Assembly (NCBI GenBank): GCA_903832775.1
Contig: CAILCX010000214.1
Location: 1 to 59,653 of the forward strand
Source of the DNA: an uncultured Methylobacter sp.
GTDB lineage: Bacteria > Pseudomonadota > Gammaproteobacteria > Methylococcales > Methylomonadaceae
Length of the DNA stretch: 59,653 bases
Direction of reading: 5' to 3'
The notes beneath the pieces were generated by a model. It was not told the DNA's origin and ran no database searches. It saw nothing but the letters and a program-made list of their open reading frames with translations. Every line of letters begins with the position of its first letter. Within the stretch, counting starts at the first letter, position 1. The position numbers and the translations under genes are program-made. Of this stretch, positions 21,801-30,394 are shown in pieces.

Positions 21801-22115
21801 GTAGCCGGTGTGCGTTACCGTGCCTGGCAGCCGCCCTCTGCCTTACACCCCACCATTGCACCGCATGTGCCCTTGGTGATTGATGTAATTGATACCTGGA
21901 ACGGCCATTCGGTAGGCGGTTGCACTTATCATGTCGCTCATCCCGGTGGACGTAGTTATGATGCTTTTCCGGTGAACAGTTATGAAGCCGAAGCTAGACG
22001 CGTCAATCGTTTTTGGGCTTTTGGCCACACGCCTGGTGTTATAATGTCGACACCCATCCATGAATTAAGCCTGGAATATCCACTTACCCTGGATTTAAGG
22101 CATCGGAACGGGTAA
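18807..22115 (+). CDS. Transglutaminase-like protein with DUF2126 domain
   Basis: The 1102 aa protein has a bacterial transglutaminase N-terminal beta domain (residues 1-85), a transglutaminase-like cysteine protease core with Cys180 (LSGSCRDSAWL), His229 (DLHAWTEVYIP) and Asp245 (WIGLDPTSGL), and a long C-terminal DUF2126 region from about residue 300 (DVRLTMGGEPTFVSVDD onward). That region contains the conserved DGRHTGTGGGNHITMGA and SVGGCTYHVAHPGGRSYD. The family is usually linked to ATP-grasp/alpha-E genes. It may cleave or form peptide or isopeptide bonds; this is inference. It lies 118 bases downstream of the HPPD-like gene in the same direction. Confidence 0.9.
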   Translation: MTIRVAIRHKTVYNFDRSVSLSPHVFRLRPAVHSRTPISGYSLRIEPETHFINWQQDPFGNLLARVVFPGKCTKLSVEVEVIADLTVINPFDFFVEDYAENFPFNYNAPLLKELQPYLEITEQGPLLKKWLADFDLSKCTINDFLVDINRKVFQTIGYNIRMEVGIQSCEDSLTKLSGSCRDSAWLLVQILRHLGLAARFVSGYLVQLTADIKSLDGPSGPEQDFTDLHAWTEVYIPGAGWIGLDPTSGLLAGEGHIPLACTPDPASAAPVTGGTDKCEVAFEFSNTVVRLHEDPRVTKPYTDEQWLNIDALGQQVDRQLLVDDVRLTMGGEPTFVSVDDIEGAEWNVDADGQHKRELAQALTKRLRDDFAKGAMLHYGQGKWYPGEPLPRWQYGIFWRKDGAPIWRDPSLLADINQDYGHTAAQAEQFITQFTLRLGLQPRHIKTAYEDCFYHLWQEGTLPDNIDPLKSNLKDSLERKTLTQKLDADLGQPAGFTLPIKWDWINQHWQSGPWDFRRGQMFLIPGNSPMGMRLPLGSLPWVAPDKRDTQEEQSLFAELPELGDYYGEVMRRYSHLEKKLKTHPELADQALGDDKTIEVEVPHTAVCVEARAGRIHIFLPPLTSLEHYLELIAAVEATAENLAVPVVLEGYEPPRDYRVERLMVTPDPGVIEVNIHPSKTWQELVDKTTLLYEQAHQVRLGTEKFMLDGRHTGTGGGNHITMGAEMPTDSPLLRRPDLLRSLVTYWQHHPGLSYLFSGMFIGPTSQAPRVDEGRDEKLYELEIAFQQMPEGEVPAPWLVDRLLRHLLTDITGNTHRSEFCIDKLYSPDSSTGRLGILELRAFEMPPHAQMSLVQIVLLRSLIAWFWREPYKHDLIRWGTELHDRFMLPHFVQEDMKQVTQDLQRAGYGFEFEWLAPFFEFRFPRYGNTMIDGMDLELRFAIEPWHVLGEEVSSTGTARYVDSSVERAQIKITGLTEGRYIVTCNGRRLPLRNTGRNGEYVAGVRYRAWQPPSALHPTIAPHVPLVIDVIDTWNGHSVGGCTYHVAHPGGRSYDAFPVNSYEAEARRVNRFWAFGHTPGVIMSTPIHELSLEYPLTLDLRHRNG

Positions 22116-22171
22116 TACCGTAATGCTTAAAAATTAACTGATCGTCCCATCCGCTTTGGAGCTTGATTAAA

Positions 22172-23476
22172 ATGACCGATAAATTAAAACAGTTACCGCC
22201 GGCCGTTTTGACGCTGGATAACAAAAATTACGAATTGCCCACGATGATAGGAATCGAGGGTGAAAAAGCAATTGATATTTCCAAACTACGCAGTCAAAGC
22301 CAATATGTAACACTGGATGAAGGTTACGGAAATACTGCCAGCTGTGAAAGTGCGATTACTTATATTGACGGTGAAAAAGGGATCTTACGTTATCGCGGTT
22401 ATCCCATCGAAGAATTGGCAGAACATTCGCGTTTTGTTGAAGTCGCCTACCTGCTACTTAATGGCGAATTGCCTAACAGCCAGCAATTAACAGCGTTTTC
22501 AACCGATCTGAATGAGGCATCAATCATTCACGAAGACATGCATCATTTTTTTAACGGCTTTCCGCGCGGCTCTCATCCGATGGGGATTCTGGCGACCATG
22601 GTAGCTTCCTTATCGACCTTCTATCCGGTTCCTGATCGACTTGACGCGGTGACTGAACAACAAATCGTTATCAAATTAATTTCACAGGTCCGCACCATAG
22701 CGGCTTTTTCTTACAAAAAATCAATCGGAGAACCGTTGATTTATCCTTCGCATAAACTGAAGTATGTGCGTAATTTTTTAAATATGATGTTTTCTTCGCC
22801 GGTACGGGATTATCAACTGGATGAAGACATCGTCCGAGCTATCGATATGTTTCTGATTTTACATGCCGATCATGAGCAAAATTGCAGTACTTCGTCGGTA
22901 AGGACTGCCGGTTCCAGTATGGCGAATGTCTATGCCGTCGCTTCATCTGGTATTTCAGCACTTTGGGGTCCGCGCCATGGCGGCGCTAACCAGCAAGTTA
23001 TTCAAATGCTTGAGCAAATACATGCTGACGGCGGTGACGGTACAGAATTTATCAATCAGGCAAAAGACAAAAACTCAACCAGTCGCTTGATGGGTTTTGG
23101 TCATCGCGTTTATAAAAACTTTGACCCGCGTGCCATGGTTTTAAAACAGCAATGTGACAAATTATTCGACAAAGCCGGTGTCAGTGATCCGTTGTTCGAT
23201 ATAGCCCGTAAACTTGAAGAAATCGCTTTGAAGGACGATTATTTCATTTCACGAAAACTGTATCCCAATGTCGACTTTTATTCCGGCTTGATTCTTCGTG
23301 CTGCGGGTATACCCACGAATATGTACACCGTATTATTTGCGATTGGCAGAATGCCAGGCTGGTTGGCACACTGGCGCGAAATGCTGCACGGTGAACAGGT
23401 AATCATCACGCGGCCACGTCAAATCTATGTGGGTGAACCTTTAAGGCACTACCAAGGTATTGATCAACGATCTTGA
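22172..23476 (+). CDS. gltA: Citrate synthase (type II)
   Basis: Condenses oxaloacetate and acetyl-CoA to citrate at the entry to the TCA cycle. The 434 aa protein has ESAITYIDGEKGILRYRGYP near the N-terminus, the catalytic histidine in LHADHEQNCSTSSVR, MGFGHRVYKNFDPRA, and the catalytic aspartate in LYPNVDFYSGLI. I start at ATG 22172, placed about 10 bases after a TGGAG ribosome site. An in-frame TTG at 22163 is too close to that site. It sits between the two halves of the rightward ATP-grasp/transglutaminase arm, an unexpected place for it. Confidence 0.95.
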   Translation: MTDKLKQLPPAVLTLDNKNYELPTMIGIEGEKAIDISKLRSQSQYVTLDEGYGNTASCESAITYIDGEKGILRYRGYPIEELAEHSRFVEVAYLLLNGELPNSQQLTAFSTDLNEASIIHEDMHHFFNGFPRGSHPMGILATMVASLSTFYPVPDRLDAVTEQQIVIKLISQVRTIAAFSYKKSIGEPLIYPSHKLKYVRNFLNMMFSSPVRDYQLDEDIVRAIDMFLILHADHEQNCSTSSVRTAGSSMANVYAVASSGISALWGPRHGGANQQVIQMLEQIHADGGDGTEFINQAKDKNSTSRLMGFGHRVYKNFDPRAMVLKQQCDKLFDKAGVSDPLFDIARKLEEIALKDDYFISRKLYPNVDFYSGLILRAAGIPTNMYTVLFAIGRMPGWLAHWREMLHGEQVIITRPRQIYVGEPLRHYQGIDQRS

Positions 23477-23519
23477 GCTTAGATTTAAATATTAAGGGGG
23501 TGTTAGTTAAAAAATATAT

Positions 23520-23600
23520 CCACAACAAATAAAGAATTTGTGGTGAATTAATATTTTTGTCTTCTGCTTTGTACATCCAGTCAATTTCAGGCTGGATGTA
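23520..23600 (+). terminator. Two hairpins downstream of citrate synthase
   Basis: First hairpin CCACAA/TTGTGG at 23520-23543, followed shortly by a T-rich stretch (AATATTTTT); second a perfect 9-bp inverted repeat TACATCCAG/CTGGATGTA at 23572-23600 with an 11-base loop. Together they probably end the citrate synthase transcript, which would give the 23676 gene its own promoter. Confidence 0.45.
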
Positions 23601-23675
23601 GCCAGTGTTAATAGCAAGCTGCTGCCTTGATTCAATGGGAAATGATGATGATTAGAGAATAACAAAGGACGCAGC

Positions 23676-26237
23676 ATGGATGAATCAGCCAATACTCTTG
23701 GTGAGCAGTTTTACGCAACAAAACTGGGCGTTTACGATGAAACCGCTTCCAAAGATGCCAAGGTACTCCCTCACTGGGAGCGCTTTATGGGTGCAGTTAC
23801 CAGCATGGGTAGCGAACAATTGGACTTGCGTCGACGTGAAGCCCAAAGGCTGTTACGAGAAAACGGCGTCACTTACAATGTTTACGGGGACACCCAAAAA
23901 TTAACACGTCCCTGGCGACTTGATCCACTCCCTTTATTAATTAGCAGTGCAGAATGGGCACTTATCGAGGTCGGTCTTAAACAACGCGCTGAATTACTTA
24001 ACCTGGTTTTAAAGGATATTTACGGCAAACAAAACTTACTGAAAAAAGGTCTGTTACCGCGAGAACTTGTGCTGGCTCACAACGGTTTCTTGCATGCCTG
24101 TGTCGGCTCACTTTCAAACCGAAAAAACCAGTTGACTGTTTATTCAGCCAATCTTGCCCGTGGCCATAATGGACGGATGTGGGTGCTCAACGACCGAAGT
24201 CAGGCACCTTCAGGCTTGGGTTATGCTATGGAAAATCGCTCCGTGATGACCAAAGTACTACCGGATATTTTTCGGGAAACCCAGGTTAACAGGCTTTCAG
24301 ATTTTTTTAAGGTCCTTCGTAAAGGATTAGCCGATAGTGCGCCACATAATAAAGAAGATCCGAGAATTGTTATTCTGACACCGGGATCTCTCAATGAAAC
24401 CTATTTTGAACATGCCTATTTAGCGACTTATCTTGGTTTTTCGCTAGTACAAGGGGATGATCTCACCGTTCGTGATGGCCGAGTCTGGTTTAAATCCCTG
24501 GATGGCCTGCAACCGGTTGATGTTATTTTGCGACGCGTAGACGATTCTTTCTGTGATCCCCTGGAGTTGCGCAGCGCTTCGCGATTAGGTGTTGCAGGCT
24601 TGCTTGAAGCCGTGCGCAGAAATAATGTTGCAATCGCCAATCCGTTGGGTAGCAGCGTCTTGGAAAACTCGGGTTTACTGGCATTTTTACCCAAACTTTC
24701 ACGCTATTTTTTAAATCAGGAGCTCTTGTTACCTTCTGTAGCCACCTGGTGGTGCGGGCAACGCCATGAGCGAGATTTTGTTTTGCAAAATTTTGATCGC
24801 CTGGTTATTAAACCGATTAATCGATCTGTGGGTGATTATTCCGTATTCGGCGGTTTATTGAGCGTTAAAGAAAAAGAACGGTTACGTGCGGCCATCCTTG
24901 CAAAACCCCATGCTTACGTTGGCCAGGAATCCGTCAGTTTTTCTACGGTACCTTCATTTATCGATCATCAAATTGAGCAGCGCTTTGCTGTCTTAAGAAG
25001 CTTTGTAGTTGCCAGCGATGAAGGCTACCACGTGATGCCTGGTGGTCTGACACGGGTTGCCCGCCAACAGGACGACTTTATTGTTTCAAATCAGTCAGGC
25101 GGTATCAGTAAAGACACCTGGGTGTTAGCGGACGCCTCAGCCAAGCAAATCAGTTTATGGGCCCAACCCGGTCGTGGCGTGGTTTTATCTGCGGTAACTG
25201 AACCGCTTACCAGTCGCTCTGCGGATAATCTATTTTGGGTTGGCAGACATTTGGAGCGCATCAAGGCAGCTACGCGTTTAATGCGGACAATCCTGATCAA
25301 ATTATCGGAAGACCAGGAACATAAAGAGACCATCGATAGCCAATGTCTTAATGAGCTGTTGCGGTCCATGACCCAGATAACAGGCACCTTTCCGGGCTTT
25401 CTTAATGGTAATGCCGCTTTATTTAAAGCCCCTCAAAGCGAATTACTGGCACTGGCCAAGAATGTGCAACGGGCCGGAACCCTGGCTGCCAGTATTCAAG
25501 CTTTCTTTCAAACCGCTTACAGTATCCGCGATTTCTGGTCACAAGATACCTGGCGCTGTGTTGATAATATTCAACGCCGCTGGCAACAACGCGTTGTTAA
25601 TAATGAGTGCGATCTGGAGCAATTGCAAAAATATCTGGACGATTTAATTACCAGTTTCGTTGCATTTATTGGCTTAACAACGGAAAGCATGACCCGGGAA
25701 GCAGGCTGGTTAATGCTGGATAGCGGTCGTCGTCTGGAACGCGCATTGACCCTAGTGGCACTGATACGTGCCACATTGGTACAACGCCATCCACTCGCCT
25801 TGCAAAATCAGTTGCTCGAAGCCGTCTTGATTTCCACTGATAGCTTAAGTATTTATCGGCGCCGCTATCGTTCCTTTATCCAGTTACCAATGGTACTTGA
25901 ACTGCTGCTAATGGATGAAACGCACCCGCGATCTCTGGCCTATCAGTTACACCAGTTATCCAATCATATTAATGCACTACCCAGAGAAGCCGGTAAAAAA
26001 CAGCTAAGCGAAGAAGAACGTCTGATTCTCCGGGCCTACACGGACTTACGTTTACTTAAAGTATCTGAACTGGTAAAAGTTGATGACGATGCCGGTGTTT
26101 ACCATGATCTGGAACGCGTCCTGTCGGGAATGACCCAGCAATTATGGCAACTCTACGAAGTTCTTGCCCAGGCCTATTTTAGCCACTCGCAAGTACCGCA
26201 AGTCATGACACCAACTCAACAGGAGGATGATCTGTGA
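23676..26237 (+). CDS. Fused circularly permuted ATP-grasp and alpha-E protein
   Basis: This 853 aa single chain equals the two leftward proteins joined together. Residues 1-480 are the ATP-grasp part: VTYNVYGDTQKLTRPWRLDP, LNDRSQAPSGLGYAMENRS, VILTPGSLNETYFEHAYLA, VDVILRRVDDSFCDPLELR, LVIKPINRSVGDYSVFGG, SNQSGGISKDTWVLAD. Residues about 510-830 are the alpha-E part, starting TSRSADNLFWVGRHLERIK. The ATP-binding stretch differs from the split copy (NRSVGDYSVFGG against NESGGYGMIVGP), so the two copies may act on different substrates. It overlaps the next gene by 4 bases (GTGA). Confidence 0.9.
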   Translation: MDESANTLGEQFYATKLGVYDETASKDAKVLPHWERFMGAVTSMGSEQLDLRRREAQRLLRENGVTYNVYGDTQKLTRPWRLDPLPLLISSAEWALIEVGLKQRAELLNLVLKDIYGKQNLLKKGLLPRELVLAHNGFLHACVGSLSNRKNQLTVYSANLARGHNGRMWVLNDRSQAPSGLGYAMENRSVMTKVLPDIFRETQVNRLSDFFKVLRKGLADSAPHNKEDPRIVILTPGSLNETYFEHAYLATYLGFSLVQGDDLTVRDGRVWFKSLDGLQPVDVILRRVDDSFCDPLELRSASRLGVAGLLEAVRRNNVAIANPLGSSVLENSGLLAFLPKLSRYFLNQELLLPSVATWWCGQRHERDFVLQNFDRLVIKPINRSVGDYSVFGGLLSVKEKERLRAAILAKPHAYVGQESVSFSTVPSFIDHQIEQRFAVLRSFVVASDEGYHVMPGGLTRVARQQDDFIVSNQSGGISKDTWVLADASAKQISLWAQPGRGVVLSAVTEPLTSRSADNLFWVGRHLERIKAATRLMRTILIKLSEDQEHKETIDSQCLNELLRSMTQITGTFPGFLNGNAALFKAPQSELLALAKNVQRAGTLAASIQAFFQTAYSIRDFWSQDTWRCVDNIQRRWQQRVVNNECDLEQLQKYLDDLITSFVAFIGLTTESMTREAGWLMLDSGRRLERALTLVALIRATLVQRHPLALQNQLLEAVLISTDSLSIYRRRYRSFIQLPMVLELLLMDETHPRSLAYQLHQLSNHINALPREAGKKQLSEEERLILRAYTDLRLLKVSELVKVDDDAGVYHDLERVLSGMTQQLWQLYEVLAQAYFSHSQVPQVMTPTQQEDDL

Positions 26238-27184
26238 AATACCGTATCACTCACAGTACTCTCTACCAATACAACCAGTTAGTCGGCTTGTGTCAAAATG
26301 AAGCCCGGTTGAAACCGCGTGATTTCTGGCGCCAACAATGTCATAGCTGCGTCTTTGATATTGGCCCGGAACCGGCTGACTTTAACGAACGCATCGATTT
26401 CTTTGGCAACCACGTTGCTTATTTCGCCATACAACAGCCCCATCAACGACTGCTTGTCACTGTCACCAGTGAAGTCACCGTATTTCCCAAAGACATGCGC
26501 AATGAGCTGGCCAATCGCTTAACTTGGGAGCAGGTGCGTGACCAGTTACAAGAAACGTCCTGTAAAACACCCTTACAAAGTCAGCACCAAAATGGGTCGG
26601 CACAGAGTCAAAGTCAAAACTCATTGCTTAACACTTATGATGAATTGCACGATGCCAAGCTCTATCTACTGGATTCGCCAATGCTAATCGCCAGCGCAGA
26701 TCTCATGGCTTATGCGCAAGCTTCCTTTCAAGCCGGCCGCCCCCTGGTTGAAGCCGTGGCTGACTTGATGCGACGTATCCATGTTGATTTCACCTATGAT
26801 CCCAGTTTTACTACGATTGCCACGCCTTTATCCGACGTACTGCATTTTCGCCGAGGCGTTTGTCAGGATTTCGCCCATTTGGCGATTGGGTGCTTGCGCT
26901 CGATGGGAATTGCCGCCCGTTATGTCAGTGGTTACGTGGAAACACTACCAGAACCCGGCAAACAACGCCTGGTTGGTGCTGATGCTTCACATGCCTGGTT
27001 TGCAGTCTATGTACCGGAGGCAGGTTGGCTGGAATTCGATCCCACCAATAATAAACAACCTTTCGATCAACATATCAGCTTGGCTTGGGGACGTGATTAT
27101 ACGGATGTTACACCACTTAAAGGCATAGCCTTTGGTGGCGGACAACATACCTTGTCAGTATCCGTGGATGTACTTAGACTGTAA
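26234..27184 (+). CDS. Transglutaminase-like cysteine peptidase family protein
   Basis: This 316 aa protein has an N-terminal transglutaminase beta domain (MKYRITHSTLYQYNQLVGLC, typical of the family) and a C-terminal transglutaminase-like core with Cys210 (FRRGVCQDFAHLAIGCLRS), His253 (GADASHAWFAVYVP) and Asp269 (LEFDPTNN). No DUF2126 extension is present, unlike the 1102 aa relative. It starts at a GTG overlapping the upstream stop, with a strong AGGAGG ribosome site inside the preceding gene, so it is translationally coupled to the fused ATP-grasp/alpha-E gene. It may make or break an amide bond in the product of that enzyme. Confidence 0.92.
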   Translation: MKYRITHSTLYQYNQLVGLCQNEARLKPRDFWRQQCHSCVFDIGPEPADFNERIDFFGNHVAYFAIQQPHQRLLVTVTSEVTVFPKDMRNELANRLTWEQVRDQLQETSCKTPLQSQHQNGSAQSQSQNSLLNTYDELHDAKLYLLDSPMLIASADLMAYAQASFQAGRPLVEAVADLMRRIHVDFTYDPSFTTIATPLSDVLHFRRGVCQDFAHLAIGCLRSMGIAARYVSGYVETLPEPGKQRLVGADASHAWFAVYVPEAGWLEFDPTNNKQPFDQHISLAWGRDYTDVTPLKGIAFGGGQHTLSVSVDVLRL

Positions 27185-27288
27185 CTGCATTATTTGACAT
27201 TATTATCTTTTGAGCAAAATGGACGTTGACCTTGCTTTACTGGATAATATTGTCAAAATTATTTTTAATCACAACAATCGAACGTACT

Positions 27289-28044
27289 ATGACCTATTGT
27301 ATTGCAGCTTCTATAGATGAAGGACTTATACTTGTTTCTGACTCAAGAACCAATGCGGGTATTGATAATGTCAGTACCTACGGCAAAATGCATGCGTTTA
27401 AAACTACACCGGATCGCAAGATTGTTTTAATGTGTGCGGGTAACCTTGCAACGACTCAAGCCGTTCTGGAACAATTGCATCGAGATAAAGTAAAAAATGC
27501 CGGGGTTAATATTAATAATGTAGAGTGCTTGTCTGAAGCTGCGGCCTATCTGGGACATGTCAGTGTTGAAAAGCAAAAACAACATATCAACTCGGAAGGA
27601 CAATCGGCATTTAATCCCGCGGCCAGTTTTATCTTGGCCGGCCAGATAGGAGATGAACCCCATGGGGCTTATATGGTGTATTCTGAAGGTAACAACATAA
27701 CCAGCTCAGCCAATACTCCCTTTTTACAAATTGGGGAAAGTAAATATGGCAAACCAATACTGGATCGTTTTCTTAAATTAGGTACCTCAATAGACGAGGC
27801 AGCGCGTTGTTGCCTAGTTTCAATGGACTCAACCATCCGAAGTAACGCTAGTGTCGGCCCACCGGTTGAAATGCTGATTTATCGGAAAGACAGCTTTTGT
27901 TTTGATGAATATTATTGTTTTGATGGCGATGATGATTATTTGCTACACCTAAGACGAAGCTGGGAAAACAAGCTCCGTGAAGCCATTAGCGCTCTGCCCT
28001 GCTTGAGCAAAGAAGAAGTCAAAATCATGCGGGTTGATTTGTAA
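27289..28044 (+). CDS. Anbu-type proteasome-like Ntn hydrolase
   Basis: Ancestral beta-subunit (Anbu, COG3484) homologue of proteasome beta subunits. From the ATG at 27289 the protein is 251 aa and begins Met-Thr-Tyr-Cys, so Met removal exposes the Thr nucleophile. An upstream in-frame start at 27226 would bury it and is therefore unlikely. Supporting residues are Asp18 (LVSDSRTNAG) and Lys33 (STYGKMHAF), matching the proteasome catalytic trio. Anbu proteins are known to form open helical or ring assemblies and to lie beside ATP-grasp, alpha-E and transglutaminase genes, as here. The natural substrate is not established. Confidence 0.93.
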   Translation: MTYCIAASIDEGLILVSDSRTNAGIDNVSTYGKMHAFKTTPDRKIVLMCAGNLATTQAVLEQLHRDKVKNAGVNINNVECLSEAAAYLGHVSVEKQKQHINSEGQSAFNPAASFILAGQIGDEPHGAYMVYSEGNNITSSANTPFLQIGESKYGKPILDRFLKLGTSIDEAARCCLVSMDSTIRSNASVGPPVEMLIYRKDSFCFDEYYCFDGDDDYLLHLRRSWENKLREAISALPCLSKEEVKIMRVDL

Positions 28045-28354
28045 CTGACTTACTGCAAAAATTGAAATATTGAGATCTGGGAACTGCTAAAATCGCCCCC
28101 ACGACTATGGATAGTTGATAACACTCCCCATATTTTGTAATTTAAATAAGTCAGCAAGTAAAGCTGCAAATAGCCTCGATGGAGAAACGCTGAATCAAGG
28201 ATTTATTGACGCCGAATAACTCTTATTAACTCCGTTACAGCGAGGCAACTTGCTGGCGGTGACCAACTCGCTAAGACAATCAGGCGATAAGCCGCAATCT
28301 GTAGGAAAAATAGCGTCGTGTGTTAGAAGGAGTCATCCCATTGCCCTTTAGATT
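28045..28354. other. Gap between convergent Anbu and rpiA genes
   Basis: 310 bases without a credible gene. I see no strong hairpin with a T tract and no tRNA. Possibly decayed sequence. Confidence 0.3.
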
Positions 28355-29056
28355 TCATTTTACTGCATTGAAGGCACGCGATATTTTTCTCACTTCCATC
28401 TGTCCTTGATTAGCAATTAAAACCGTAGTTGCCAAATCATTAAATATTCCATGCTCCACGATTCCTGAAATACTATTTAAACTATCGTTCAAGGCTTTTG
28501 CAGGGATAGACGAATCAAAACTTACATCGGCTATCAAGCTACCGTGAGAACTTAGGGCAAAGCCATTTTTAGCCGGATTTTGACGTAACTCTCCATGCCC
28601 ACCAATTGCTTCCAGCTGATTTTTAAGCAGTTGCCAGGCAAACGGCATCACTTCGATGGGGATTGCGAAACGCTGTCCGATACGATCAACTAACTTGGAA
28701 GCGTCAGCCAAAACGATAAACTCTTTACTTGCGGTTGCCAGTAATTTCTCACGCACCAAATCAGCTCCCTGACCTTTAAGCAAGGTCGAGTCAGGCGACA
28801 CTTCATCCGCACCATCGACATAAAGGTCGAGTTGACTGACTTGATCAAATTCAACTACAACTAATCCCTGTTGTTGCGCAAAATGCTTGCTCACCTCCGA
28901 ACTGGCAACGATAGTTACTCTTAAGCCTTTCTCACGACTTCGCATGCCCAGTTCCATAATAAAACAATTTGCGGTTGAGCCAGTCCCCAACCCAACTACC
29001 ATGCCCTCTGCCACTAATCCGACCGCATAGTGGGCCACAAGTTCTTTATCATTCAT
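28355..29056 (-). CDS. rpiA: Ribose-5-phosphate isomerase A
   Basis: Interconverts ribose 5-phosphate and ribulose 5-phosphate in the pentose phosphate pathway and, in methanotrophs, in the RuMP cycle. The 233 aa protein has GMVVGLGTGSTANCFI near the start, LDLYVDGADEVSPDSTLLKG with the catalytic Asp residues, ADASKLVDRIGQRFAIPIEV, and ISGIVEHGIFNDLATTVLI at the end. It is a single gene, divergent from trhO. Confidence 0.95.
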   Translation of the reverse strand: MNDKELVAHYAVGLVAEGMVVGLGTGSTANCFIMELGMRSREKGLRVTIVASSEVSKHFAQQQGLVVVEFDQVSQLDLYVDGADEVSPDSTLLKGQGADLVREKLLATASKEFIVLADASKLVDRIGQRFAIPIEVMPFAWQLLKNQLEAIGGHGELRQNPAKNGFALSSHGSLIADVSFDSSIPAKALNDSLNSISGIVEHGIFNDLATTVLIANQGQMEVRKISRAFNAVK

Positions 29057-29200
29057 GGTTTCACCCTAAGTTAACATCATAACAAGCCTTACTATATCAG
29101 CTACATTCAAGAAATTTTATAACCCGAAAGCGCTGTCGCGTATAATCAAACCCTTTTTTATGCACTGGATTTACGTTCCAGCCAGCACTCAGGAATAATA

Positions 29201-30184
29201 ATGCCCCAAATAGTTGTTTGCGCCCTATACAAATTTGTTGTTCTTGAAAATTACCAGGCTTTACGTCAACCCCTACACGACATCATGGAAGTCTCAGAGG
29301 TTCGCGGAACTTTGTTATTAGCCAATGAAGGCATTAACGGAACGATAGCCGGTTCGCGCCAAGCTATTGATACAGTTTTGAATTGGTTACGGCATGACTC
29401 GCGCCTGGCGGATATTGACCACAAAGAGTCGCTGACCGACACCATGCCGTTCAACCGCGCCAAAGTAAAACTCAAAAATGAAATTGTTACCATGGGCATT
29501 GCAGGCATCGACCCTAAACGGGTGGTGGGAACTTATGTCAATCCCAAAGAGTGGAACAAACTGATCTCCGATCCTGACGTTATTTTGGTGGATACCCGAA
29601 ACGACTATGAGTATCAGGTCGGCACCTTTAAAAACGCCATCAACCCGAATACCATGAGTTTCAGGGAGTTTCCCCAATACGTTAAAGATCATCTTAATCC
29701 TGAAAAACACAAAAAAATCGCCATGTTCTGTACTGGCGGTATCCGTTGCGAAAAATCAACGGCCTTCCTCAAAGAACAGGGTTTCGCCGAGGTTTATCAT
29801 CTCAAAGGCGGCATATTAAAATATCTGGAAGAAGTCCCCGCTCAAGAAACACTCTGGGAAGGCGAATGCTTTGTTTTTGACGAACGGGTAACGGTTAATC
29901 TTCAGCTTGAAAAAGGCCAGTATGACCAATGTAACGCCTGCCGCTTACCGATTACTGAAACAGACAAAGCCAGCGATACTTATCAGCAAGGCGTCAGCTG
30001 TCCCCATTGTTACGATAAAATCACGCCTGACCAGAAAACCCGCTTCATGGAACGTGAAAAACAAATGGATTTGGCCAGAAAGCGCGGCGAAGCGCATATT
30101 GGCGCAGATGCCGCCAAATCGTTAATCCAAAAGCGGGCCAACAAAGTGCAACGACGCAAAGAGAGTAAAACTGAGTTAGGATGA
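29201..30184 (+). CDS. trhO: tRNA uridine(34) hydroxylase TrhO (rhodanese-like)
   Basis: Oxygen-dependent hydroxylase that makes 5-hydroxyuridine at the wobble position of certain tRNAs (formerly YceA/UPF0176). The 327 aa protein has an N-terminal acylphosphatase-like domain ([20 protein letters not shown]), a rhodanese domain with active-site Cys in [16 protein letters not shown], and a C-terminal Cys-rich part (CNACRLP and CPHCYDKI). An AGGAAT ribosome site precedes the ATG. Confidence 0.93.
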   Translation: MPQIVVCALYKFVVLENYQALRQPLHDIMEVSEVRGTLLLANEGINGTIAGSRQAIDTVLNWLRHDSRLADIDHKESLTDTMPFNRAKVKLKNEIVTMGIAGIDPKRVVGTYVNPKEWNKLISDPDVILVDTRNDYEYQVGTFKNAINPNTMSFREFPQYVKDHLNPEKHKKIAMFCTGGIRCEKSTAFLKEQGFAEVYHLKGGILKYLEEVPAQETLWEGECFVFDERVTVNLQLEKGQYDQCNACRLPITETDKASDTYQQGVSCPHCYDKITPDQKTRFMEREKQMDLARKRGEAHIGADAAKSLIQKRANKVQRRKESKTELG

Positions 30185-30394
30185 TTAAGCTATTTTCATT
30201 AAGCTATCGATTATTGCCACTATAACTTTTTGGCGATCTTTAAATATTTTCGTCAAATTTCTGCGATTGATAAAGTTGATGTTAAAATTATCATTAGCGA
30301 CACCGTGTAGCAAAATACTGATTATCTTGTTAAAAATAGGTTTTTGTTTTCGAACCACATAATCAGCATAACAATCATTCATCGAAGAATTAAA

